A DNA stretch of 19,898 nucleotides from an uncultured Clostridia bacterium (GTDB taxonomy: Bacteria > Bacillota > Clostridia > TANB77 > CAG-508). The stretch spans positions 1 to 19,898 of the forward strand of contig CAKPKE010000022.1 in the NCBI GenBank assembly GCA_934167095.1. Reading direction: 5' to 3'. Both the position numbers and the translations under genes were made by a program. Under the pieces are notes generated by a model. That model was not told where the DNA came from, did no database searches, and was given only the letters and a program-made list of their open reading frames with translations. This document shows positions 6,646-13,552 of this stretch, piece after piece (position 1 is the first letter of the stretch; each line of letters opens with the position of its first letter).

Positions 6646-7813
6646 ATGATTAATTTAGAAGATTTAAAAAGAAATTTAAATGTATTACACGAAAAGTTGG
6701 AAAGCATCGGAGGTTCTCTTTGACGTTGCTAATTTGGAAAAGCAATTAAGTGAACTAGAAAAAATTACACTTTCACCAGATTTTTGGAATGATAGTACAA
6801 ATTCAGGAAAAATTTTAAAACAAATAAATAGTTTAAAAGCCAAAACAGAAGGCTATAAAAAAGTATCTCAAAATTACGATTATATATTAGAATTACTTGA
6901 ACTAGTCACAGAAGAGCTAACTGAAGCTAGCATAAAACTTGAAAGTATTGATACAGAGCAAATAAATTCTGATTTAAAAGAAGAAGTCTTAGAACTTGTT
7001 TCAAATATAAAACAACTAGAAAAAGACATAAATAATTTAGAAATTGAAACATTGCTTTCTGGCAAGTATGACAATAGCAATGCAATTTTAACAATTCATC
7101 CAGGTGCAGGTGGAACAGAAGCTCAGGATTGGGCTGAAATGCTATATAGAATGTACTCAAGATGGGCAGAGGCAAATGGTTATAAGTTAGAAGAATTAGA
7201 CTATTTAGATGGGGAAGAGGCTGGTCTTAAAAGTGTTACTTTTTTAGTATCTGGCGAATTTGCTTATGGTAAATTAAAAGGAGAAATGGGAGTTCATAGA
7301 TTGGTTAGAATTTCACCTTTTGATGCAGGAGGAAGAAGACATACTTCATTTGCATCTTTAGAAGTTTTGCCAGAAATATCTGAGGACATTCAAATAGATA
7401 TAAATCCAGATGATTTAAGAATAGACACTTATCGTTCTTCAGGAGCTGGAGGACAACATATAAATAAAACCTCTTCAGCAATAAGAATCACGCATATTCC
7501 TACAGGTGTAGTTGTTTCTTGTCAAACACAAAGATCACAAACTCAAAATAAAGAAACTGCAATGAAAATGTTAAAATCTAAATTACTTAATTTGAAAGAA
7601 AAAGAGCATAAGGATACAATTGATGACTTGAAAGGAATTCAAATGGATATTGCTTGGGGAAGCCAAATCCGTTCTTATGTATTCTGTCCATATACTTTAG
7701 TAAAAGACCATAGAACAGGTTATGAAGTCGGTAATGTTCAAAATGTAATGGATGGAGATTTAAATGGATTTATTGACAGCTACTTAAAATGGATAAAATC
7801 AAACAACATTTGA
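6646..7813 (+). CDS. prfB: Peptide chain release factor 2, with programmed +1 frameshift
   Basis: Release factor 2 recognises UGA and UAA and hydrolyses peptidyl-tRNA on the ribosome. The gene is in two frames. Frame one runs from ATG 6646 through 25 codons (MINLEDLKRNL to GGSL) and meets TGA at 6721-6723. A +1 shift at CTT-TGA-C continues as DVANLEKQL to the stop at 7813, giving about 388 aa. The shift site has the known parts: a Shine-Dalgarno-like GGAGGT (6709-6714), the slippery CTT and the UGA stop with following C, in the same register as Escherichia coli prfB. The codon-recognition tripeptide SPF is near 223-225 and the catalytic GGQ near 268-270. The established logic is autoregulation: low RF2 slows termination at UGA and favours the shift. 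The ATG lies behind a weak site (AGAAG). Confidence 0.96.
6709..6724 (+). promoter_or_regulatory. prfB programmed +1 frameshift site
   Basis: GGAGGT, three bases (TCT), CTT, TGA, C. Internal Shine-Dalgarno-like element, P-site CUU and in-frame UGA with C after it make the classical RF2 recoding signal. Reading resumes at GAC 6722. Confidence 0.93.
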
Positions 7814-7826
7814 CATATTTTTTAAT

Positions 7827-7868
7827 ATAATATAGTAACCAGTAAAATGGTTATTATATTATTTTTTA
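7827..7868 (+). terminator. Intrinsic terminator after prfB
   Basis: Arms 7827-7841 and 7848-7862 pair over 15 positions (one G-T wobble) around the loop GTAAAA, followed by TTTTTT. The tail overlaps the leader of the next gene. Confidence 0.85.
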
Positions 7869-7881
7869 AGGAATGAAAAAT

Positions 7882-8851
7882 ATGAATATAGCAGTTTTAA
7901 AATTTGGAGGAAGTAGTGTTGCAAATAATGAAAGAATTGATATTGTTGCAAATAAAATTATTGCATTTAAACAAAAATTTGGAAATGTTGTAGCTGTCGT
8001 ATCAGCACAAGGAAAAACTACAGATAGACTCATTTTAGAAGCAAAAGAATTAAGTTTTGAACCAAATAATCGTGAACTAGATGCACTATTATCAACAGGA
8101 GAACAAGTATCTGCAACAAAACTTGCTATAAAATTAATAGAGAAAGGTTATAAATCCATTTCTTTAACTGGCTGGCAAGCGCGGAATAGAAGCAACTTTG
8201 GAACATGGAAATTCATTAATTTTAAATATTGATACTAAACGAATTAATAAAGAATTAAAAGAGAACAAAATAGTTGTTATAACGGGATTTCAAGGAATAG
8301 ATAAAAACAATGATATAGAAACTTTAGGAAGAGGTGGTTCTGATACTTCAGCAGTAGCAATAGCTTCAGCATTACATGCAAAGGAATGTTATATATATTC
8401 TGATGTTGAAGGAGTGTATACAGCTGATCCAAATAAAATATCAAGTGCTAAAAAATTAAAACAAATATCTTATGACGAAATGATAGAATTATCCAGCAAT
8501 GGTGCTAAAGTTTTACATACAAAATGTGTAGAACTTGCTAAAGAGAAGAATATAGCAATACATGCCAAATCTACATTTAACGACAATGAAGGAACTATAA
8601 TTAATAGTGAAATTAGAAAAACCAATGTTAAAAGTTTAGTAAAAAACGACACAAAAATATCATTAATAGGAGAAGGAATTGCAGATACAGATGAAGTTTT
8701 ACAAAAAGCACTAAAAATTATAAGACAGATGAATTATAGTAACTATAAATTAGATATTAGTAAAAATAGAATAAGCATTTTATTTGAAGAAAGTATCAGT
8801 GATGATATTTTAAAAAAGATGCATTATGAAATAATTGAGCAAGAGAGTTAA
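7882..8851 (+). pseudogene. lysC: Aspartokinase, disrupted by one extra base near 8181
   Basis: Aspartokinase phosphorylates L-aspartate in the first step towards lysine, threonine, methionine and diaminopimelate. The ATG at 7882 is preferred to that at 7873 because AAGGA (7868-7872) abuts the earlier one. The N-terminal VLKFGGSSVA and LSTGEQVSATKLA are intact up to LTGWQA. There GCGCGG at 8179-8184 contains one base too many. Zero frame ends at 8232, while the +1 frame resumes as GIEATLEHGNSL and continues with LGRGGSDTSAVAIASAL, YSDVEGVYTADP and HAKSTF to 8851. Removing one base gives about 322 aa, short of the usual 400: only one ACT-like region is evident after about residue 240, so the regulatory part may be reduced. 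No slippery run or stop suggests recoding. A sequencing or assembly error is as likely as true inactivation. Confidence 0.85.
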
Positions 8852-8868
8852 AATTCTCTTGCTTTTTT
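8839..8868 (+). terminator. Intrinsic terminator overlapping the end of lysC
   Basis: GCAAGAGA (8839-8846) pairs perfectly with TCTCTTGC (8855-8862), followed by TTTTTT. The lysC stop codon (8849-8851) lies in the loop. Confidence 0.9.
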
Positions 8869-8982
8869 AATGTAATAAATTAATTTATTTTATAGCTAAA
8901 AATTTCTATATTTGTTCTAAAAATAAAAGCCCTGAATATAATAAAATTATGAAAAACATAAGGGAAAAGGGGAGAGGGTACT

Positions 8983-9279
8983 TTGGACGATAGAAAGAAT
9001 AATTCGCAGATAAATACAATTCAAAACTTAATATTAGAAAACAGGGAAAAGCTTACTGTTACTGGTGTTATAGATGTTTTAAGTTTTGATGATCAAATAG
9101 TTATAATTGAAACAGAATTGGGGCTTCTTACAATAAAAGGTGAAGACTTAAGAATAAATAAGCTTAGTATAGATAGTTCAGAAGTTATGATTGAAGGTCA
9201 AATCTACAATTTAGGATATAGTGAAAATACCTTAAATGGAAAAGGCGGAAGTGGTATATTTTCTAAAATTTTCAAGTAA
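8983..9279 (+). CDS. yabP: Sporulation protein YabP
   Basis: A 98-aa soluble protein of the YabP/YqfC family, needed for spore formation in Bacillus, where yabP and yabQ are mother-cell genes. The match rests on the beta-rich core ENREKLTVTGVIDVLSFDDQ, the strand pairs LGLLTIKGEDLRINKLSIDS and VMIEGQIYNLGYSE, and on the neighbour YabQ. The start is TTG at 8983, behind a purine-rich AAGGGGAGAGGG. A loose sigma-E-like pair (GAATATA at 8934-8940 and CATAAGGG at 8957-8964, 16-base spacer) lies upstream but leaves an unusually short leader, so it is only a suggestion. It is first in a run with yabQ and divIC (28-base gaps). The C-terminal tail GKGGSGIFSKIFK is glycine and lysine rich. Confidence 0.85.
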   Translation: MDDRKNNSQINTIQNLILENREKLTVTGVIDVLSFDDQIVIIETELGLLTIKGEDLRINKLSIDSSEVMIEGQIYNLGYSENTLNGKGGSGIFSKIFK

Positions 9280-9307
9280 CTTCTTACAATAAAAGGAGCT
9301 TTAATTA

Positions 9308-9787
9308 ATGAGAGAAGAAATACTAAATCAACTTACTAATTTTGGAATTTATGCTTTATGTGGCTTTTTAATTGGAATATTTTTTGACATTTTTAGAATT
9401 TTAAGAAAGAGTTTCAAAACATCAAATTTAATAACATATATAGAAGATACTATTTTTGGTGTTATTACAGGTTTATTCTTAATCTTTATGTTATTTGATT
9501 TTAACAATGGAGAAATTCGACTTTACATTTTTGTAGCATTATCAATAGGCTTAATATTATATTTTTTACTAATAAGCAAATTTTTTATAAAAATTAATGT
9601 TACAATAATTACTTTTCTAAAAAAAGTTTTTATTACTATTGCAAAAATAATATTTAAACCATTTAGAAAAATTGCAATATTTTTAATAGTAAAACCAAAA
9701 AAACTATTACTTAACATTTTTAGACAAAAAAAGAAACATTTTTTCATAAAAAAGAAGGAATTTAATAAAAAATGTAGAAAAATATAA
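9308..9787 (+). CDS. yabQ: Spore cortex biosynthesis protein YabQ
   Basis: A 159-aa integral membrane protein. In Bacillus YabQ sits in the mother-cell membrane around the forespore and is needed for cortex assembly. Family features seen are FGIYALCGFLIGIFFDIFR (about 12-30), TYIEDTIFGVITGLFL near 43-58, FDFNNGEIRLYIFVA near 63-77, and a further helix about 78-92. The C-terminal third is strongly basic (KPKKLLL, RQKKKHFFIKKK). AAAGGAG precedes the ATG. It lies between yabP and divIC, in the same order as in Bacillus subtilis. This supports a sporulating ancestor; it does not prove that the organism sporulates. Confidence 0.88.
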   Translation: MREEILNQLTNFGIYALCGFLIGIFFDIFRILRKSFKTSNLITYIEDTIFGVITGLFLIFMLFDFNNGEIRLYIFVALSIGLILYFLLISKFFIKINVTIITFLKKVFITIAKIIFKPFRKIAIFLIVKPKKLLLNIFRQKKKHFFIKKKEFNKKCRKI

Positions 9788-9815
9788 GTAGTAGATAAAT
9801 TATGGAGATAATCAG

Positions 9816-10082
9816 ATGAAAAAAGTTTATAGGAATATATTAATTGTAGTTTTTGTATCATATTTTTTGATAACATTAATTTCACAACAAAAAAAGCTAA
9901 ATCAGTACAAAGCTGAAGCTTCAACATATACAGAACAATTACAAGAAGCTAAAGATGTAAATACTAATCTTCAAAAAACAAAGCAAAATGCTGATTCAAC
10001 TGAATATATTGAAGAAGTTGCTCGTGAAAAATTAGATATGTATTTACCAAATGAAAGAGTTTATATAGATATAGGAAAATAA
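9816..10082 (+). CDS. divIC: Septum formation initiator DivIC/FtsB-like
   Basis: An 88-aa single-pass membrane protein of the division machinery. It has a short cytoplasmic N terminus, a membrane helix at about 8-24, a coiled coil at about 25-65 (QQKKLNQYKAEASTYTEQL onward), and the conserved tail EYIEEVAREKLDMYLPNE. DivIC pairs with FtsL and helps start septal wall synthesis. The gene follows yabQ as in Bacillus subtilis, with TATGGAGA before the ATG. A strong terminator follows. Bacillus has yabR after divIC; here rho follows instead. Confidence 0.92.
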   Translation: MKKVYRNILIVVFVSYFLITLISQQKKLNQYKAEASTYTEQLQEAKDVNTNLQKTKQNADSTEYIEEVAREKLDMYLPNERVYIDIGK

Positions 10083-10090
10083 TGGTAATA

Positions 10091-10148
10091 AGTATGAATG
10101 TAAATTAGTTATAACTAGTTTATTTTTCATACTTTTTATTATTTTTTC
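10091..10148 (+). terminator. Intrinsic terminator after divIC
   Basis: AGTATGAA (10091-10098) pairs with TTCATACT (10126-10133). A nested AAATTAGT/ACTAGTTT stem with a TATA loop lies inside (about 10102-10121). TTTTTATTATTTTTT follows. Confidence 0.85.
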
Positions 10149-10149
10149 C

Positions 10150-10179
10150 TTGATTTTCCATATAAAAAAATGCTATAAT
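10150..10179 (+). promoter_or_regulatory. Promoter of rho
   Basis: TTGATT at 10150-10155, an 18-base spacer and TATAAT at 10174-10179. The predicted leader is about 70 bases before the ATG at 10256, with GGAGGA as ribosome binding site. Confidence 0.6.
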
Positions 10180-10255
10180 AATAATAGTTTTATCAAATTG
10201 ATTACACTCTAAAAGTAATTCCGTAAAATAAAAAATAAAATGGAGGAAATGATAC

Positions 10256-11614
10256 ATGAATTTATCAGATTGTACCCTTGTTGAGCTTAGACAAATGGCC
10301 AAAGAAAAGGGCGTAAAAAATGTAACTAAATTAAAAAAAGATGAATTAATTGAAGTATTGAACGAAGATAATATAAAAGAAGAGAATACACCAATAGAAG
10401 AAGTACCTACACCGAAGGTAAGAACAATAAAATATGAAATTGATAGCGATGCTAAAGATGATTCTGAACTTGCCTATAAATTAACCGCCGAAACAGACTT
10501 TATTGGAGAAGGCGTTTTGGAAGTATTACCAGATGGATATGGATTTTTAAGAGGTGAAAATTATTTATCAACTCCTAAAGATGTATATATTTCACCAGTC
10601 CAAATAAGAAGATTCAGACTAGATAATGGAGATAAGATAAAAGGAATTGCAAGACTTCCAAAAGAAGGTGAAAAATTCCCAGCTCTTATATTTGTTGGTG
10701 AAGTCAACGGAGAAGCTCCAGAAATGGCATACAGACGTAAAAAGTTTGATGACCTTATTCCTATATATCCAGAAGAAAAAATCACTCTAGAAACAGTTCC
10801 TTCTGAATATTCAATGAGAATGATTGATTTAATTTGCCCTATTGGAAAAGGTCAAAGAGGAATGATTGTTGCTCCACCAAAAGTTGGAAAAACTACTCTT
10901 TTGAAGAAAATTGCAAATAGTATTTCTACAAATAACCCAGAAGTAACTTTAATTGTATTATTAATAGATGAGCGTCCTGAAGAAGTTACAGATATGAAAA
11001 GATCTATTAATGGAGATGTAATTTATTCAACATTTGATGAGCTTCCAGAGCATCATGTAAAAGTTGCAGAAATGGTATTAGAAAGAGCTAAAAGATTAAT
11101 CGAACAAGGAAAAGATGTTGTTATATTATTAGATAGTATTACAAGACTTGCAAGAGCTTATAACTTAGTAATACCAGCATCTGGAAGAACTTTATCAGGT
11201 GGTTTAGACCCTGCTGCATTGCACAAACCTAAAAAATTCTTTGGAGCTGCTAGAAATATTGAAAATGGCGGAAGCTTAACAATTCTTGCAACAGCTTTAG
11301 TTGAAACAGGAAGCAGAATGGATGAAGTTATATTTGAAGAATTCAAAGGAACAGGAAATATGGAAGTTCATCTTGACCGTTCACTATCAGAAAAGAGAAT
11401 CTTCCCAGCTATTGACATTAATAAATCTGGAACAAGAAGAGAGGAAAAACTACTTACTCCGGAAGAGCTAAAAACTGTATTTGCTTTAAGAAAAGCTATG
11501 TCTAGTATGCAAACAGCAGATGTTACAGAACAAATAATAAATCAAATGGTTACAACTAAGAATAATAAGGAATTTATTGAAAGAATGAAGAAGATTTTGC
11601 CAACTTTAAAATAA
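10256..11614 (+). CDS. rho: Transcription termination factor Rho
   Basis: A 452-aa hexameric RNA helicase that ends transcription of untranslated RNA. Domains in order: Rho N-terminal SAP-like helical domain (1-38, LVELRQMAKEKGVKNVTKLK); an acidic linker (about 38-75); the cold-shock-like RNA-binding domain (about 82-155, LEVLPDGYGFLRG, DVYISPVQIRRF); and the RecA-like ATPase with Walker A APPKVGKTTLLKK (206-218), Walker B VVILLDS (288-294) and the Q-loop region SGRTLSGGLDPAAL. The start is supported by TGGAGGAAATGATAC before ATG. It is monocistronic, with its own promoter and a terminator at 11705. Length is slightly above that of Bacillus Rho. Confidence 0.97.
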   Translation: MNLSDCTLVELRQMAKEKGVKNVTKLKKDELIEVLNEDNIKEENTPIEEVPTPKVRTIKYEIDSDAKDDSELAYKLTAETDFIGEGVLEVLPDGYGFLRGENYLSTPKDVYISPVQIRRFRLDNGDKIKGIARLPKEGEKFPALIFVGEVNGEAPEMAYRRKKFDDLIPIYPEEKITLETVPSEYSMRMIDLICPIGKGQRGMIVAPPKVGKTTLLKKIANSISTNNPEVTLIVLLIDERPEEVTDMKRSINGDVIYSTFDELPEHHVKVAEMVLERAKRLIEQGKDVVILLDSITRLARAYNLVIPASGRTLSGGLDPAALHKPKKFFGAARNIENGGSLTILATALVETGSRMDEVIFEEFKGTGNMEVHLDRSLSEKRIFPAIDINKSGTRREEKLLTPEELKTVFALRKAMSSMQTADVTEQIINQMVTTKNNKEFIERMKKILPTLK

Positions 11615-11634
11615 ATTTACAATATTTTGTCAAA

Positions 11635-11668
11635 TTTTGTAAAACGATTCTTAAAAATCTTTACAAAA
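11635..11668. repeat. Inverted repeat behind rho
   Basis: TTTTGTAAA (11635-11643) and TTTACAAAA (11660-11668) are perfect inverted copies, with a nested GATT/AATC (11646-11649/11656-11659). No T-run follows. A consensus TTGACA begins six bases later. Confidence 0.4.
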
Positions 11669-11673
11669 CTGTG

Positions 11674-11702
11674 TTGACAATTACATAAAACCCGTGTTTA
11701 AA
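11674..11702 (+). promoter_or_regulatory. Promoter-like pair just before the rho terminator
   Basis: TTGACA at 11674-11679, a 17-base spacer and TTTAAA at 11697-11702. A transcript from here would start in the terminator stem, so it may be chance. If real, it could feed the secretion cassette only by read-through. Confidence 0.25.
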
Positions 11703-11704
11703 TG

Positions 11705-11744
11705 AAAGTGTAATGAACAAAAGCATTGCACTTTTATTATTTTC
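11705..11744 (+). terminator. Intrinsic terminator after rho
   Basis: AAAGTGTAATG (11705-11715) pairs with CATTGCACTTT (11724-11734), with one wobble and an 8-base loop. TTTATTATTTT follows. The rest of the 327-base gap to 11942 is AT-rich with no gene; no convincing promoter for the next gene was seen in it. Confidence 0.85.
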
Positions 11745-11941
11745 AATATAATTAAAAAGTTATTTTAACTTTCTATTATATAAAATTGATTTCTAAAAAA
11801 ATCCCAAAAGTGTCATATAAAATAATTTATAATGTTATATAAGAATTTATAAAATAAGTGTTAAAATTTAAGCTAGCAATTTTTTAATACGCAATTTTAT
11901 ATTCTTTATATATAAACAAAATTTTAAGAAAGGAGCTTTTA

Positions 11942-12535
11942 ATGAAGGCTAAAAAAATTATATCTTTAATATTATTAATCTTAATGATTTCAGTATTAGG
12001 TGGTATTTTATATACAAATTCAAAATATGTTTCTAGTGCAAATGGCTCTATAACTGCAGATGTTGCAAAATATGTATTTAAAGTTTCTGCAAAGGACTCA
12101 TTTGATGAAGCTCATACTTTAGAAAACCTAGTTCTTGCAAGCACTTGTAACCCCAAAACTCTTACAAATGGAAAAATTGCACCAGGAACATCTGGTTCAT
12201 TTGACATAGTTCTAGATGCAACAGGTTCTGATGTTGCAGTAAACTATAATGTTACTTTTACAAATACTTCAGGACATACTTTGCCTCAAAATATTATATT
12301 AAAATTAGATGGACAAGCTTGGTCCTTTGAAGATGGAATATCTGATACTATCTACTTAGATTCAGCTTCAAAAATGGTCACTCATAAAATTACATGGGAA
12401 TGGCCTTATGAAACAAAAGACGAACAAAATAGCGTTGTAGCAGGTGATTTAATGGACACTACTGCTGGAACTTCTGGATTTGATTATTCATTTACAGTAA
12501 CAGCTATTGGAACTCAAGCACTTCCTAATGCTTAA
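11942..12535 (+). CDS. TasA/camelysin-like secreted protein with SipW-type leader
   Basis: A 197-aa exported protein. The N terminus has the SipW-type pattern: lysines, a hydrophobic segment at about 5-24, then YTNSKYVSSANGSITADVAKY, close to the TasA/CotN/camelysin leader region. Cleavage probably falls before or within the SSANGS stretch. The mature part is beta-rich (FKVSAKDSF, SGSFDIVLDATGSDVAVNYN, YSFTVTAIGTQ), as in the TasA/camelysin group, which forms surface fibres in Bacillus. AAAGGAGC precedes the ATG at 11942. The signal peptidase gene follows 14 bases after the stop, and its ribosome binding site begins in the stop codon (TAAGGAG), so the genes are coupled. Family membership is from pattern recognition; a fibre role is inference. 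Confidence 0.78.
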   Translation: MKAKKIISLILLILMISVLGGILYTNSKYVSSANGSITADVAKYVFKVSAKDSFDEAHTLENLVLASTCNPKTLTNGKIAPGTSGSFDIVLDATGSDVAVNYNVTFTNTSGHTLPQNIILKLDGQAWSFEDGISDTIYLDSASKMVTHKITWEWPYETKDEQNSVVAGDLMDTTAGTSGFDYSFTVTAIGTQALPNA

Positions 12536-12549
12536 GGAGTTCTCAAAAT

Positions 12550-13005
12550 ATGAAATTTAGGAAAATTCCTTTCTATTTTACAGTAAACTGTTTAGTTTAT
12601 AGTATTTTAATATTAATTTTCATATACTTCGTATGCAACTATAAATTGTATATAGTTGCATCTGGAAGTATGGAACCGACAATAAAAACAAATGAATTAA
12701 TTTTAGTAAATATAAGAATTAGTAATTTTGAAATTGGTGATATTATCAGTTTTTATGATAATTCTACCAATATTCCGATTACGCACAGAATCACCAATAT
12801 TTCAGATAATAAAATTTTTACAAAAGGTGATTATAATAACACAAATGATTCAAATCCAACAAATAGCTCCAGTATTATTGGAAAAGTCATCTGGCATTCA
12901 TATTATTTTGGAGTTTTAATACAAAAATTTAGAGTTTTGTTAATATTTATCCTTATATGTATATTTATTATCATAAACTGTTTATTTTATAAAAGAAAGG
13001 GCTAA
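12550..13005 (+). CDS. ER-type (SipW-like) signal peptidase I
   Basis: A 151-aa membrane peptidase of the S26B, ER/archaeal-type branch, which uses a Ser/His pair instead of Ser/Lys. The catalytic serine is S40 in ASGSMEPTI. The histidine is H79 in PITHRIT, where the Lys of the P-type enzymes is absent. KGDYNNTND near 92-100 carries the conserved Gly-Asp and a later Asp. Membrane helices span about 12-30 and about 126-147, with the active site outside. Such enzymes process TasA-like proteins and are encoded beside them. Here one substrate-like gene precedes it (14 bases) and one follows (4 bases). No separate promoter was seen, so it is probably cotranscribed. Confidence 0.9.
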   Translation: MKFRKIPFYFTVNCLVYSILILIFIYFVCNYKLYIVASGSMEPTIKTNELILVNIRISNFEIGDIISFYDNSTNIPITHRITNISDNKIFTKGDYNNTNDSNPTNSSSIIGKVIWHSYYFGVLIQKFRVLLIFILICIFIIINCLFYKRKG

Positions 13006-13009
13006 GTAC

Positions 13010-13459
13010 ATGATTAAAAATCTAGTAAAGTTTATTTTACTTTTAATAATGTTTATAATTTGCAGTGTTACACTTTCAGTTTCTAAATATGGAAACTCTG
13101 AAAATGGAACTTTAAAATGTAGCATTGCAAAGCCCTTTGTAAATTTAGAAGTTCTTTCTCAAGATGATAATACTATAAAAGCTCAAATATTAAATTATGA
13201 TGAATCAAATATCAATGAAATAAAATTAGCTTATTATCTAAAATTTGAAGGCAATTTTTCTGATATAACAGATATTAAGCTTTATAAGGATAATGTATTA
13301 ATCAATCTTTCTTATACTGATTCTAATACAATTTTATCTGAAGAACAAGAATTAAAAATTACTGAAAAACAAGTAGATACATATATTTTAGAGTTTAGCT
13401 CTAACAAAGATTGCAATTTAAACATAAATATATCTATAATTGCAAAACAATTAAAATAG
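13010..13459 (+). CDS. Second SipW-type leader protein, 149 aa
   Basis: A 149-aa secreted protein. The leader (about 1-24) is hydrophobic, followed by SVSKYGNSENGTLKCSIAKP, which matches the pattern SKY-x-ANG-x-AKY of the upstream protein (SKYVSSANGSITADVAKY). It is therefore a likely substrate of the neighbouring peptidase. The mature part (about 110 aa) is predicted to be beta-rich (FVNLEVLSQDDNTIKAQIL, YYLKFEGNFSDITDIKLY). The ATG lies four bases after the peptidase stop, with AAAGGG inside the peptidase end. It could be an accessory or anchor subunit, like TapA for TasA; this is inference from order and leader only. Confidence 0.72.
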   Translation: MIKNLVKFILLLIMFIICSVTLSVSKYGNSENGTLKCSIAKPFVNLEVLSQDDNTIKAQILNYDESNINEIKLAYYLKFEGNFSDITDIKLYKDNVLINLSYTDSNTILSEEQELKITEKQVDTYILEFSSNKDCNLNINISIIAKQLK

Positions 13460-13552
13460 CAATAATTACATAAAACAACAAAATAACAATATCATATTTG
13501 GATATAATATTACTATTATATTAGGCTTAAATTCGAAAGGACAACATTTATA

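Noticed and set aside
8170..8232. Programmed frameshift in lysC
   Set aside because: No slippery run, stop codon or stimulator at the shift point; an extra base is simpler.
8934..8964. Sigma-E promoter for yabP
   Set aside because: The spacer is 16 bases and the leader would be only about 12 bases, so it was not listed as a feature.
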